From a virus: a DNA stretch of 64,000 nt. The position numbers and the translations under genes were made by a program. Positions 6,786-16,226 of this stretch are shown here, piece after piece. The notes under the pieces were generated by a model. That model ran no database searches, was not told the DNA's origin, and was given only the letters and a program-made list of their open reading frames with translations. The stretch spans positions 1-64,000 of the IMG/VR virus record IMGVR_UViG_3300035698_006643; one strand, given 5' to 3'. Each line of letters begins with the position of its first letter. The first letter of the stretch is position 1.

Positions 6786-9557
6786 CTAGTGTGTGTCGCC
6801 AAGGGAGAACAGCTTACCCTTCACTACGAACGACGCTGCTTCTGCCTTTGCCAATTTTCTGCCCAGATGGGCTTCACAAGCTGAAATGAATTCTGTTGGC
6901 CCACTGAAGTGCTTCGTACCACCAACGGCGGCGATAGCAATATACCCTTCATATGTGATTGGGTACTTTGGCTTCGTGGTTCCATACTTATCAACGAAGT
7001 GCGCCAGTCCAAGAATGTTTGGCCCACTGAAGTTCGATGCCCCTACTCCCTTCCAACCATCTGTTGCCAAAATCTGAAGCCCCCTATAGATGACATTCAG
7101 ATTATCCTGAGAGAGGTCCGCTTTACCAAATCTACGGGCGAACACTTTGAAGTTGTCCTTTGACCCGTGGATGATACTCTGGTTGGTATCTTCAAGATTC
7201 TGTGGAACTGTTGGGGCGTCCTTGGGGAACATCTGGGACCGAGCTTTCTCTTTGGCTTTGTCCAATAGTTCGTTGGACAGTTCGTCTACCAGTTTATCTT
7301 TCTTCCCAGGGGTACTCGGGGCGTCACCCCCATTGTCCTTCTTGTCCCCACCGTCATCTGGCGTATCAAAGTCAAACGCCAGCTTACGGGCATTCTTAGG
7401 AAGCTGTATGACACTGGCTACTTTGGCGATTTGTTCTGGAGGAAGGCGGCGTACACCAACTTCGTAGGCCACTTGTATCTTCCTTGCCATTTCAGGATGG
7501 GTCGTAGAATCGACCTCTAGGATATTCCTGAGTACTGCCCCTACGAAAGCTGGGTCTCGTACCCAACTGGCCTCAATGAACTGGACACTATCAGGCTGAC
7601 TGTGGTGACCACACAGTTCAGCGATACGACGACGATGACCTGAAGCATCAATGAAGCTGTCACCCTTACTGTACTTGATACAGGGACACAGGTCTGTATC
7701 GTCAACGGCTACGTTGCCACACTTGGTGCAAATCGTGAAGGCGACAATGCAACCCATGGACAAGGTCGTCAGGCGTTCAAATTCAATGTCTTGAATGAGC
7801 CTGGTGTGCTTTCGGTCGGTAGCAACCAGGATGTCGCAATACAGCGACCCCCCAACGTCACGAATGACTGCGTCAACCAGTTTGCCACGACTCAGTTCAG
7901 GAATCTGGATATGCTCAACGTAGTTCTCACCGCCGATGAATGTCTTGTAGACCGACGCCAGCAGTTTTCGCTCGAATCCATCGCTGTTATGGACGGCAAT
8001 CCCACCAGCGATATAAGAGTGGTCCTCTTCCACATCAAAGTTGTAGACAAACCCTTCGTACTCTACAGGTTCCACCGATTCGAGCATTTGAAGGTGGGAG
8101 TCTTTGAAAAAACGAAGTTTCGGTACAGCCTGGACAGTACCCCTAATTTCTAGGTACTGGAGGTACTTGTCTTCATAGATCGTGTCCTGAACGATTTCGG
8201 AAATCCACCCAGCGCCGCACGAAACATCCCAACGATGAGACACCTTAGAAGCATCCGAAACCACTTGAATCTCATCATCAACCACTAGGCGCTTCCTACC
8301 AGAAGTTTTGCTATAGCACACCCGACTAGAAATGCCTAAACGAAGCAGCATAAACCAGACTTGGTTTGCCAGAGACTGGCTTGCAGTACACCCAGACAAT
8401 CGAAAATCTGAAGCTGTATCAAATGCTGACCCATCACCTTCAAACCACCCACGGAGGATTTCCATTTGGATATCTTTCGGTGCTGTGAAAAGGTCAGGAT
8501 GCAACGTCTTTGAGGTAGACCCACTGCCAAGAACCCAATGCGAAAAGAACTCCACGGCTTCTGGGCTACGATTCGTTGTGACGATGATTGCTTTTCCATC
8601 TTTCGCCTGAATCTGACAGTCGATCCCGAATTCTTGCTTCATTAAGTCAACGACTGTAGCTGCCAAGGTGTCAGTTTCATCTTCGTGGAAAGCCCAAATT
8701 GCCCCAGTACGTTCATTCTTTTCCACTTTACTAGCGGCGTACAGAACATAGTATCCTTCGGCAAGGAACAACCCAATTAAACGGGCCTTACCCAAAGTCA
8801 GGTCTACGCTTGTTTCACCCTGTGGAATTGGTGTCGTGGTAAAATCCCAATGATGTTTTAGATCGGCTACTTCAATGAAGTCCCCTGTCTTAGCAGCAAG
8901 AAGGGTTTCATTTGACACCCGAGTCTTCTGGTAACAAGCCGAAGAACAGTAGTACCTTGGCAAAAGGAAATTAATCGTGCGGTGGTTACGCACCACTGGG
9001 CCACCACAAGCAAAGCATGTTTCTGCTGGTCGATAAACGAATACAGGGTGCCCACCAGTGATGTAAAGACGCTGGTTGTTCCCACGATACTTCAATTCGT
9101 TGAGGTTCCCTGTTGCTGGGTGCTTAAATGTTTCCCGAACTCGACGAACTCTACCTAGATGCGTTAGCACCTGGTCATTAACTTTGACTTCTTCGACAGG
9201 TTTGACTGTCCCGTCAGCCATCGTAACCGGCGTGCCTGGAACCAAACAGTTGTTGTTGATAAAAGGCTGGCTGGCTTCAGTGACGAAGTATTCAGGATAG
9301 GTTCGATTGACTTCAAAGCCACTTTCAAGAACCTTCCCCAGTTGTTCGGAATTATCACCAGGCTCTACGTCTACAGAAGCTACGATAGTGCAATGAGTGA
9401 GGAGCCACTTGGCTGGGTCATATTCTGACGTGACCTTGCGGGACGCTACCCGTGTCATGCCCTTTTCTGCTAAAGACATGGCAACCACCAGGTTCCATTC
9501 ATCGTCCTTCCGGATAATGTTCTGAACTAAGGCATTCGCTGTCTTCAGAAAGGCCAT
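6786..9557 (-). CDS. Probable head maturation protease/morphogenesis protein, interrupted by an intein
   Basis: A 923-residue precursor. Residues 104-524 are an intein; the spliced product would be 502 residues. The extein lies between the portal side and scaffold-like genes, the usual position of a prohead protease. It contains THCTIVASVDVEPG and, after the intein, YKTFIGGENYVEHIQIPELS, a Cys-rich patch (CTKCG, then CPCIKYSKGD), RIAELCGHHSQ and FIEASWVRDPAFVGAVLRN. The last resembles the serine-protease-like end of phage prohead proteases. I cannot place catalytic residues with certainty, so protease is a working label; an unclassified virion protein is the alternative. The start overlaps nothing, being placed directly after the upstream TAG, with GGGG as a modest binding site. 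The C-terminal 150 residues are Asp/Lys-rich, then globular. Confidence 0.6.
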   Translation of the reverse strand: MAFLKTANALVQNIIRKDDEWNLVVAMSLAEKGMTRVASRKVTSEYDPAKWLLTHCTIVASVDVEPGDNSEQLGKVLESGFEVNRTYPEYFVTEASQPFINNNCLVPGTPVTMADGTVKPVEEVKVNDQVLTHLGRVRRVRETFKHPATGNLNELKYRGNNQRLYITGGHPVFVYRPAETCFACGGPVVRNHRTINFLLPRYYCSSACYQKTRVSNETLLAAKTGDFIEVADLKHHWDFTTTPIPQGETSVDLTLGKARLIGLFLAEGYYVLYAASKVEKNERTGAIWAFHEDETDTLAATVVDLMKQEFGIDCQIQAKDGKAIIVTTNRSPEAVEFFSHWVLGSGSTSKTLHPDLFTAPKDIQMEILRGWFEGDGSAFDTASDFRLSGCTASQSLANQVWFMLLRLGISSRVCYSKTSGRKRLVVDDEIQVVSDASKVSHRWDVSCGAGWISEIVQDTIYEDKYLQYLEIRGTVQAVPKLRFFKDSHLQMLESVEPVEYEGFVYNFDVEEDHSYIAGGIAVHNSDGFERKLLASVYKTFIGGENYVEHIQIPELSRGKLVDAVIRDVGGSLYCDILVATDRKHTRLIQDIEFERLTTLSMGCIVAFTICTKCGNVAVDDTDLCPCIKYSKGDSFIDASGHRRRIAELCGHHSQPDSVQFIEASWVRDPAFVGAVLRNILEVDSTTHPEMARKIQVAYEVGVRRLPPEQIAKVASVIQLPKNARKLAFDFDTPDDGGDKKDNGGDAPSTPGKKDKLVDELSNELLDKAKEKARSQMFPKDAPTVPQNLEDTNQSIIHGSKDNFKVFARRFGKADLSQDNLNVIYRGLQILATDGWKGVGASNFSGPNILGLAHFVDKYGTTKPKYPITYEGYIAIAAVGGTKHFSGPTEFISACEAHLGRKLAKAEAASFVVKGKLFSLGDTH
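7986..9248 (-). mobile_element. Intein with LAGLIDADG endonuclease in the probable head protease
   Basis: 421 residues. It begins with Cys (CLVPGTPVTMADGTVKPVEE), has block B at ITGGHPVFV and ends in SYIAGGIAVHN, with Ser as the first C-extein residue. All the usual splice positions are present, so self-splicing is expected. The endonuclease part has ARLIGLFLAEGYY and ILRGWFEGDGSAF. Between block B and the endonuclease is an unusual Cys pattern (CFACGG and CSSAC, 20 residues apart) that could bind zinc. The insertion point reads FINNN before and SDGFERK after. Confidence 0.93.
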
Positions 9558-10568
9558 CTATCTACCCCACACGTCGTCTGAAATTACTTCGCAGCCTACC
9601 AGGTACTTTTTGTCCCCGTTCAGGGACGCAGCGGCCTGATGAAGGGCTCTTGCTTCTACAGCGGCCCTGTAGGTATCAATGTTCCTCAATTCACTGTCTT
9701 CGAGCCGGTCAGCCATTTCCAGGGCTCGCTGTTCGGCTGTGTCTTTAAGGTCGGTGTCGAGTTTCCCTGGCAAAGCGATGCCTTCGTCCAGCACGTCTAC
9801 CACCACCCCAGCCATATCGTCATTGGGTCGCACACTGGCTTCAACGACAACCTGTTCTATTTCAGATTCAGGTGTCCACAGGTCTGAAGGATCAATCAAG
9901 AACAGACACTTAGGACAACCGTGAAGCTTAGTCTGCTTCCGGTAGCGTAGTTTCACCATAGGGGTGCCACAACGGGGACAGATGTACTGCTTTGAATCCT
10001 GCTCAGACTGATTCGGTCGGTACATCCGTCCTGGAGAATGCCAGTACAACCCAAACTTCGGGATTGTATCGTAGGCACAGTCCACAGCGGCTAAAACTTC
10101 TTTCTCTGAAAAACTAGATTCCCGATTCAAAGCCACGACGGCTTCTGAACGATTCTTACGGTGGAAACGATACTTTGAAGCCTGGGCCAGTAGGTAGTAC
10201 CCTCGCTGGGTTACATAAGTATTCGCCAGAGCCGCTGACACACCCTTTGAGGTTCCGTCCTGCCCCCTAGAGCGGCTTATACCCCAGGAAGGTGCTGACG
10301 TATCTTTGGCCGGAGCAATGGTTTCTACATTAAGGGCAGCCCGCACGACTTCATCCATAGAGCATTGCTCATTGCCCCACGGGAATTCAACATCAATCAC
10401 GCCCATCCCTCGAAAGACAGTTGTAACGATGCCAGCTATATTGATTGGGTCAACAGTAATCGGGTTGATTTTGTAAACCAGGTCGCCACGCTTGAAGTCA
10501 ACAGACCTGTCACGAATGTCATTTAGGATGCCGGCTCTTTTAGGGATGTTCAAAGCTAATCTCCCCAA
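9558..10568 (-). CDS. Hypothetical structural-module protein with zinc ribbon, 336 aa
   Basis: Not recognised by function. It sits directly upstream of the probable protease gene, with no gap between its TAG and the next ATG, so the two are translationally linked. A classical zinc ribbon (CPRCG at about residue 207, CPKC at about 228) follows a basic, aromatic segment. The N-terminal 80 residues look like a small beta barrel (FKRGDLVYKINP, GIVTTVFRGMGVIDVEFPWG) of the kind that binds nucleic acid or other proteins. The C-terminal 100 residues are acidic and helical. A DNA-contacting or assembly role in the head is possible. It starts a transcription unit with the upstream CGTTTATAG-like motif. 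Confidence 0.75.
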   Translation of the reverse strand: MGRLALNIPKRAGILNDIRDRSVDFKRGDLVYKINPITVDPINIAGIVTTVFRGMGVIDVEFPWGNEQCSMDEVVRAALNVETIAPAKDTSAPSWGISRSRGQDGTSKGVSAALANTYVTQRGYYLLAQASKYRFHRKNRSEAVVALNRESSFSEKEVLAAVDCAYDTIPKFGLYWHSPGRMYRPNQSEQDSKQYICPRCGTPMVKLRYRKQTKLHGCPKCLFLIDPSDLWTPESEIEQVVVEASVRPNDDMAGVVVDVLDEGIALPGKLDTDLKDTAEQRALEMADRLEDSELRNIDTYRAAVEARALHQAAASLNGDKKYLVGCEVISDDVWGR

Positions 10569-10607
10569 GCTTTAGGGGATCACCTTGGATCACCCCCATA
10601 CACTTCT

Positions 10608-10630
10608 GAGGGAACTATAAACAGAATAAC
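10608..10630 (-). promoter_or_regulatory. Putative promoter element (TTTATAG class)
   Basis: The minus strand reads GTTATTCTGTTTATAGTTCC about 50 bases before the gene starting at 10568. A nearly matching element lies before the genes at 12875 and 54563 (CGTTTATA), and looser copies lie before 25014 and 52374. The repeated occurrence upstream of unrelated genes suggests a phage-specific promoter recognised by one of its sigma-like proteins. Confidence 0.45.
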
Positions 10631-10695
10631 GGTGAGTGTGAGGAAAAGTTCCTCAGTTCATTGATTCAAACTGAAGTGGTGCGGCTGGAGTTGGC

Positions 10696-11073
10696 TTAGA
10701 CGAAAGGGTTGCCTTCTCGCCAATCACTTGCACTCCCGAACACATCAGACAGTTCTGTCGAAGTATCCGTATTGAATTCCTTCATATACGGTTCATCCGG
10801 CTGAATCAAGATGGGTTCCTGCGGGTTGTCCATGTCATCCAGGAATGTTTCACCAGGCTCGGACTCAAGGATTTCGGCCTTTCGAGTTTCCAATGACTGG
10901 GTTCCAAAGACCCCGGTCTCGATGACGTCGGATACTTTGTCCAACCCAGCGACAACCTGTGCCACTTGACCAGCGGTTAGGCCGAAGAACTTTGGGTTCT
11001 TTTCGACATTGCTTGCCAGCCGGTCCAGGTATCCGAGAATACTGTTGGCACCTTGTGTTGCAATCTTCTTCAT
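10696..11073 (-). CDS. Hypothetical protein, 125 aa
   Basis: Small acidic protein of unknown function. The N-terminal half is helical (ILGYLDRLASNVEKNP and LTAGQVAQVVAGLDKVSDVI); the C-terminal half is acidic and probably disordered (PGETFLDDMDNPQEP). Its ATG overlaps the TGA of the upstream lysine-rich gene (ATGA) and is preceded by a perfect GGAGG, so the two are coupled. The position between portal and protease genes suggests a virion or assembly protein. It is followed by a small hairpin (TGAGGAA/TTCCTCA, at about 10640-10656) that may end the message before the next promoter. Confidence 0.75.
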   Translation of the reverse strand: MKKIATQGANSILGYLDRLASNVEKNPKFFGLTAGQVAQVVAGLDKVSDVIETGVFGTQSLETRKAEILESEPGETFLDDMDNPQEPILIQPDEPYMKEFNTDTSTELSDVFGSASDWREGNPFV

Positions 11074-12875
11074 GGTCGAACCTCCTTCAGGGATTCATCA
11101 ATAGCTGAAAAAACGTCAGACACTAACTTCCCATAAAGGAAGCCATGTTTCAATCCTTCCTTCGACTGTCCTTTCTTCAAGGTAATCGAAGACCCGTCGC
11201 ACAGTAGGTCACGTATAAACGAATCAACACGAAGGGCGATTCGAGTGGAATCCAAATTCAATTCAACTGGGCCGGGGTCGTTTACAGCCAAAAGATTCCG
11301 AACTTGCTGGAAACGGGCGTTTGTTGCATTTCGTTCAATGACCTCCTGAAGTACTGACCCCTGGACTTCATCTTCCTGGTCGTCTTCCTCTTCAGAACTA
11401 TCCGTGTTCGCAGCAGACAAGGCCGCAGCGATGCTGTTTAGCTTGTAGGCCGTGTCAGGGTGTGTGCGAACCATCTTGCCAGCCGTAGCTGTAATGAAGG
11501 CCACAACAGATTCCCCAGTCCATTCAATGTCCATCACACCTGCCAGAAGGCGGTCATAGGTTCTCGCTGGTATCGGTGCCATGTTCCGGTCACGTTCCCA
11601 GGTACCGATAGCTTGGTCGAGGGCGTACCTGTAGGCACTGTCTTCAACCCACCCGTCTCCAGGGGGCATCAGTTCTTTTGCAAGCTTCACCAAGGCTTCC
11701 TCAGACTCCCGAGTCAGGTTCCTTACGTCCATAGATGGATTCCCACCACGAAGTGATTCAGTCGTGGGGTCATCAGCCTGAATAGGACCAGGGGGGCCAT
11801 TCTGCCTAGAGGTTACATTGTTCAAAGTTTCACCCCGCTTCTTCTTCTTCGGTTTCTTTTTTCGCTTCGGTTTCTTCTTCTTTTTCTTCGGTTTTGGTTT
11901 TGGCTTCTGGTCCTTCCGCAAGTTTTCTACTTCACGGGTTTTCTTGTCCAGCTTGTTCCGCAATTCATCCGAAGTATCGTCTGAGGGCTCACCAGGTACC
12001 ATCCGTTCAGGCGTCTTCCCTTCCCGGTCGTCCTTGGCCCGCTCCTGTTGCACATCTTCGTCAGGGATATCAGCGTCAGGATGTAGGCTCTTCATCACCC
12101 TACGAAGCAATTCTTTATTAGAGGGGTCACCCAGTTCGGCACTGTAATGGTCAGCTAGGTCCTGGTAGACTTCATCGTGAAGGCTAAGTAGCTGGGGAAC
12201 AGCTTTGATTTGGTCATCGTACCAGTTCTTGATTTCGTCATTTGATTCAAGCAACATTTCCCAGACAGCATCCGGGTCGTTATCTATCTGGTCTGCCTTG
12301 TTCTTGATTTCCCCAGTCTTCGCCCCAATCAGTTGGGAGTAGTAGTGTTTCTTCTCTGCTTCTGATGATGCTGACTTCGCTTTCTCTAAGACACCATCAT
12401 AGTCATAGTTACTGCCTTCAGAAGTGGCCTTGAAGGCTTGTTCAGCCATATTGCCCATATGTGTTTCCATCTGGGCGCCATCAAACTGGGAAAGGTCTGC
12501 CGGAGGGTCTTGTGGCCCAGTAGATGATTTACTGGAGCCCCCCAGGTCTTCTTTCTTGGTGTACCCTTCCTCAGTCCAGGTTTCTGCCGACTCCTTTGAA
12601 TCGAAGTACTGGGTCTCCCCATCACTTCGTGTCGCTTTCCATCTACCGTTGTCTGTTTGTTTTATCCCTGCCGCCGAGAAGTACCTTGTAGCGACTCTAG
12701 CCGCAATAGAAGCGGTGGTGTCAGGATCCTTCGTGTCAGTGTCTGGGTCTTTCTCTTTGACACGTTCCCGACGCAAATCCATTCTAGGAGGTTTCTTCTT
12801 AGGTGACGGGCGAACCAGGCGTTCAGCCTGGTCATCTTCACGTTCTGCTGGTGTTTTAGTACCTACACGGTTCAT
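11070..12875 (-). CDS. Hypothetical lysine-rich structural-module protein, 601 aa
   Basis: Unknown function. Three parts are visible: a basic, Lys/Arg/Asp-rich N-terminal 60 residues; a helical middle (about 130-300) with a short motif like a parasite of DNA-binding chaperones (SLHPDADIPDEDVQQ); and a strongly basic stretch at about 325-352 (PKPKPKKKKKK) followed by a more globular C-terminus (about 380-600). The lysine tract is encoded at 11836-11905 and could contact DNA inside the head. It lies just downstream of the portal gene with a GAGG site before its ATG. The CGTTTATAG motif sits about 25 bases upstream of the start, so it may begin its own transcript. Confidence 0.75.
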   Translation of the reverse strand: MNRVGTKTPAEREDDQAERLVRPSPKKKPPRMDLRRERVKEKDPDTDTKDPDTTASIAARVATRYFSAAGIKQTDNGRWKATRSDGETQYFDSKESAETWTEEGYTKKEDLGGSSKSSTGPQDPPADLSQFDGAQMETHMGNMAEQAFKATSEGSNYDYDGVLEKAKSASSEAEKKHYYSQLIGAKTGEIKNKADQIDNDPDAVWEMLLESNDEIKNWYDDQIKAVPQLLSLHDEVYQDLADHYSAELGDPSNKELLRRVMKSLHPDADIPDEDVQQERAKDDREGKTPERMVPGEPSDDTSDELRNKLDKKTREVENLRKDQKPKPKPKKKKKKPKRKKKPKKKKRGETLNNVTSRQNGPPGPIQADDPTTESLRGGNPSMDVRNLTRESEEALVKLAKELMPPGDGWVEDSAYRYALDQAIGTWERDRNMAPIPARTYDRLLAGVMDIEWTGESVVAFITATAGKMVRTHPDTAYKLNSIAAALSAANTDSSEEEDDQEDEVQGSVLQEVIERNATNARFQQVRNLLAVNDPGPVELNLDSTRIALRVDSFIRDLLCDGSSITLKKGQSKEGLKHGFLYGKLVSDVFSAIDESLKEVRP

Positions 12876-12889
12876 AGCTAACCTCTGTG

Positions 12890-12913
12890 AACCCTGTTCT
12901 ATAAACGAAAAAC
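12890..12913 (-). promoter_or_regulatory. Putative promoter element (CGTTTATAG class)
   Basis: The minus strand reads GTTTTTCGTTTATAGAACAG between the portal gene stop and the lysine-rich protein start. It shares TTNNGTTTATAG with the element before 10568 and CGTTTATA with the one before 54563. Lies 15-38 bases before the ATG at 12875. Confidence 0.45.
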
Positions 12914-12926
12914 AACAGGACAGACT

Positions 12927-14723
12927 TTACCCGCCAAAGCGGTCAGCTTCCTCTTTCTTCTTGACCTGGAGGTCTAGGTAGGTAGCGATACGTTCCCCGA
13001 CATCCGTGTTCTCAGCCATCCACCGCCCGACTTCGGAGTTCACAGACCGTAGAATCTCGTTGAAGGACGAATCATTGAGGGTGAAAACATCCTTCTCCAA
13101 TTCTTCCAGAGCAGCGTCAGCATCAACATTCAAGAGTTCAAGCATGAACCGGACTGGCATAGACCCTTTCTGGTAGAGGTTGTAGAAAGCGTCATAGGTT
13201 TCGGCATTGTCCCGAATGGCCAATCTGGTGAAGGACAACGATGGGTAGATAGCAATATCATCCCCATCTATGTCCCGGATGATGAACCCCTTCTTCCGAG
13301 CGACATGTTCAAATAGCATTTTCTCGACGTAGTGCTGGATTCGGTCTCGGAACAACATGTACCTGGTGTTAATGATTTCAACGCTGATACGGTCACCGCT
13401 GTAAACACCTTCACCAGTTAGCATCGTTTCAGTCACACCGTACCCAGCATAAATCTCACGGTTACCGGTTTCATGTTCTCTATCCAGGTCAAGAAGTCGG
13501 TCCCGGGCTCCAATATCTTCCCAATGAACTTCATAGTTGGTCACGATGGAAAAATCAGGGTCCATCAAAGCCAGGTCTACTTGTTCACGAAGGTTCTCTA
13601 CATCGGCTTCATCCAGGTCTTCAGCCCAGACCAGTCGCTTAGGTGTCATCGCTCGACTGGCAATCGAAGTCTGAGCTTGTCGGAGCTTGTCCTGGTACGT
13701 CAGGGTTCGTTCCAATCTTTCCATTCGGGGGATGACCCCAGCACGGTAGGTGTGCTTCCTTCTATAGACCTGGTGGACAAAGGATCCCTTCTCGGGGTTT
13801 GTCCCCAGGGGGATGTTTCTACCTTCTGATACATGCAGGAGCACTTCGTCTGGGATGTCCTTCACCTGTTCTTCAGCGTCAGGGTCCCTAGCCATCGCCC
13901 GATTTATCAGTTCCTTCGTCATTTCGTCGGGAATTAGATAGACCTTCTTACGCTTCGAGAACTGGAAGACTTCTTCCTGAACGCTTTCAGGGGGGAGGAT
14001 AATGATTTGGTCCCAACCACGGTACTTCTTCGTGAAGTGACCTTGCCAGGCTTTCTTCCCGGCTGCCGTCAGCTTCTTGCTGGTTCTAGTGGTGCCATCC
14101 GGCATCAACGACCCAACGTCTTCGGATTCAAAGTTCTCAATGCCAAGACCTGGGGTATCGCTGTCTTCAGCAAAGACCCAGGCTTCATCGTGAAGGTTGT
14201 ACTCAAACGAAATGTCCACCAGAACCTGGAAGAGGTTCAAGCGTTCTGTGAGCTTCCTAAAGAATCGGTACGACCGCTTGCAGAGGCGGTTATAATGGGC
14301 AACCGTTTCCTTACTGAGCTTCCCATCCTCGGCACGCTGTTCAGCCGCTTCAGGGGTATCCTCTTGCCCGTCAGCTAGTGACGGGTACATGTCAATCGCC
14401 CCACTAGGAATCTTTGGTTTAGCCAGGCGTAGCTTGGACAACGGAAGTTCAGTGTGGAGGTCTACAGCCTGCCCAATATAGGGGTGTGTTCTGTACCAGA
14501 ACTTCTGTCGTTCCAGCCGCTCGAAGCGAGACTGCGGAAGCTCCATGAAGTCTGTGGACATATACGGGGAATAGAAGTTCGTGCCGAACCCCATCTGGGT
14601 TCCCATTCCACCCAAACCGTAGGCACCGGCACCCATCGAAGCTAGGGCCACCCGTTTCGACTTATCAAGGTTAGCGTTGCCCTTGGTAGCTACTGCTTTT
14701 CCAGTCTTTTTCTTTGTAGCCAC
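12927..14723 (-). CDS. Portal protein
   Basis: A 598-residue protein matching the portal ring that sits at one head vertex, binds terminase and passes DNA. Typical features are a Gly/Met-rich N-terminal arm, SRFERLERQKFWYRTHPYIGQAVDLHTELP (two pieces), a long central domain, the stem-like segment EVHWEDIGARDRLLDLDREH, and YAGYGVTETMLTGEGVYSGD, found in many phage portal proteins. A C-terminal helix lies near the end (MAENTDVGERIATYLDLQVKK). Length is usual for the family. It starts with GTG at 14723, overlapping the upstream TAG by one base. Position between terminase and protease-like genes supports the call. Confidence 0.9.
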   Translation of the reverse strand: MATKKKTGKAVATKGNANLDKSKRVALASMGAGAYGLGGMGTQMGFGTNFYSPYMSTDFMELPQSRFERLERQKFWYRTHPYIGQAVDLHTELPLSKLRLAKPKIPSGAIDMYPSLADGQEDTPEAAEQRAEDGKLSKETVAHYNRLCKRSYRFFRKLTERLNLFQVLVDISFEYNLHDEAWVFAEDSDTPGLGIENFESEDVGSLMPDGTTRTSKKLTAAGKKAWQGHFTKKYRGWDQIIILPPESVQEEVFQFSKRKKVYLIPDEMTKELINRAMARDPDAEEQVKDIPDEVLLHVSEGRNIPLGTNPEKGSFVHQVYRRKHTYRAGVIPRMERLERTLTYQDKLRQAQTSIASRAMTPKRLVWAEDLDEADVENLREQVDLALMDPDFSIVTNYEVHWEDIGARDRLLDLDREHETGNREIYAGYGVTETMLTGEGVYSGDRISVEIINTRYMLFRDRIQHYVEKMLFEHVARKKGFIIRDIDGDDIAIYPSLSFTRLAIRDNAETYDAFYNLYQKGSMPVRFMLELLNVDADAALEELEKDVFTLNDSSFNEILRSVNSEVGRWMAENTDVGERIATYLDLQVKKKEEADRFGG

Positions 14724-15169
14724 TAGTCACCCTCAAATTCTGGGGATTCTTCAGCCATCTTCGTTAGTTCGGTTAGAACTTCTTCTTCAACATCCTCTTC
14801 AACAACAACTGCTTTGGAAGCTTCGGTTCCAGCTTCAGCTTCAGCTAGTTCACGTTGTCGTCTTCGGTTTTCAAGGATCATCTGAGCAGCTTCACGAATC
14901 TGTTTTTCCCGCTTCTCATCTTCTTTTCGACGGTCTTCATCACGGCGGTAAGCGAGGTCAATGCTGACAAGATGGTCTAAGCCCCGCAAAGACGCACCAA
15001 TGACCCGACGGGAAGCACGGGCATTGGATTGCGTCAAGCGGTTCTTTTGTTGGGTAGAGACTCGTTCTAGTTGTTCAGCGATGCCAAGTAACTTCTTGAA
15101 GCCCACCCGAATATCGGTTACACCCTTCTTGAAATCACTGACAAGCTGTTCGGCTGTTCTATTGTCCAT
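14723..15169 (-). CDS. Hypothetical coiled-coil protein, 148 aa
   Basis: Unknown small protein just upstream of portal. The start at 15169 (MDNRTAEQLV) was chosen because GGAGG precedes it; the longer frame starting at 15250 overlaps the previous gene and lacks a site. Residues 60-115 are a long charged helix (RRDEDRRKEDEKREKQIREA), probably a coiled coil, followed by an acidic tail (VVVEEDVEEEVLTEL). Small coiled-coil proteins near portal genes are often internal head or assembly factors; that is inference. Confidence 0.75.
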   Translation of the reverse strand: MDNRTAEQLVSDFKKGVTDIRVGFKKLLGIAEQLERVSTQQKNRLTQSNARASRRVIGASLRGLDHLVSIDLAYRRDEDRRKEDEKREKQIREAAQMILENRRRQRELAEAEAGTEASKAVVVEEDVEEEVLTELTKMAEESPEFEGD

Positions 15170-15215
15170 TGGTAAACTACCTCCGGCACATACTACACAG
15201 CCAACCACCAGAGGT

Positions 15216-16184
15216 CTACGATGCAGCGTGCTCGATGTCTTTGACCACACGGCTCAAACCGTTGATGCTGTCACGGAAGAAAGGTTCGGTGACAGTCTCG
15301 ACCATCTTCCGAATCCAATCGGCGGCGGCGGAACTCATTGTTCGCAGGCCACGAAGAACCTTCTGGAGGAAGTCCCAACTTCCGTACTTGTTCTGGTAGG
15401 CTTCAATCGCCATCGACGCCTGAAGGTGTCTGTTTGCGGAGAAAGGAACCTGTACAACTCCAGAACTTTCGTCACTGAAGGACAGTTTGACCTGAGCGAG
15501 CTTGACCTCGAAGGGGGCCTTCTTGCGCTTGTCTTCTTCGTCGTATTCGTCCCACGCCTGCACTTTCTGGTAACCCTTGACCAACGTCTTCATCGTCGCT
15601 TCGGATTCATCCAGAATCTTTTTCATGGCCGGTTCGGCTTCGACCATTGCAGCAACCACACGCTTGTAGTAGCTGATGTCCATCTTTTCGACGGCGGCAA
15701 CATCACGGACGCTCACGACCACGTCTTCCAGATGAAGAACTTGTTCACCGAGCTTCTTCATCCAGGTTTGGAATCGACCAGACATCCCGAGCTTCTTTCC
15801 AGCATCAGCAAATGGCTTGAGTTGTTTTTTCAAGTCATCAAGCTGCCGCTGGGCGTCGATAGACGCTTTCATGGTGTCGTTAACGAGCTTCGTGTACTCG
15901 CTGTCAGTCATCCCTTTCCCTGGTTCGTCATTCTTCTTTGCCGCAGTCGTCGGGTTGTCCACGACGCTGAGCCCTACCAATGTCTTCATAGATGCCTCCC
16001 GCTTTGTCAAATGTGACCGTACCACTTGCTTTAGACAGTACAGTGCTTCGTCATTTCCTTGAACGATATCTTCCCAAGTCCACTGACTTCCAAAGGTATC
16101 CAGTATGGCTTCGATGTCCCCCGGTTTCAATTCAGGGAGCCCCGCCTTCTTTGCTATGTTCTCAATGAACCGTTTCGCAAACAT
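15216..16184 (-). CDS. Hypothetical structural-module protein, 322 aa
   Basis: Function not recognised. It lies between terminase and portal in the head operon. The sequence is mostly alpha-helical, with a long charged middle (DAQRQLDDLKKQLKPFADAGKK, in two parts) and a C-terminal region with KLSFSDESSGVVQVPFSANRH followed by helices. There is no signal peptide, membrane segment or enzyme motif. AAGGT precedes the ATG at 16184. A virion or packaging role is suggested only by location. Confidence 0.75.
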   Translation of the reverse strand: MFAKRFIENIAKKAGLPELKPGDIEAILDTFGSQWTWEDIVQGNDEALYCLKQVVRSHLTKREASMKTLVGLSVVDNPTTAAKKNDEPGKGMTDSEYTKLVNDTMKASIDAQRQLDDLKKQLKPFADAGKKLGMSGRFQTWMKKLGEQVLHLEDVVVSVRDVAAVEKMDISYYKRVVAAMVEAEPAMKKILDESEATMKTLVKGYQKVQAWDEYDEEDKRKKAPFEVKLAQVKLSFSDESSGVVQVPFSANRHLQASMAIEAYQNKYGSWDFLQKVLRGLRTMSSAAADWIRKMVETVTEPFFRDSINGLSRVVKDIEHAAS

Positions 16185-16226
16185 CGTCTACCTTTCAATC
16201 ACAGATACGATGCCATAAACAAACTA

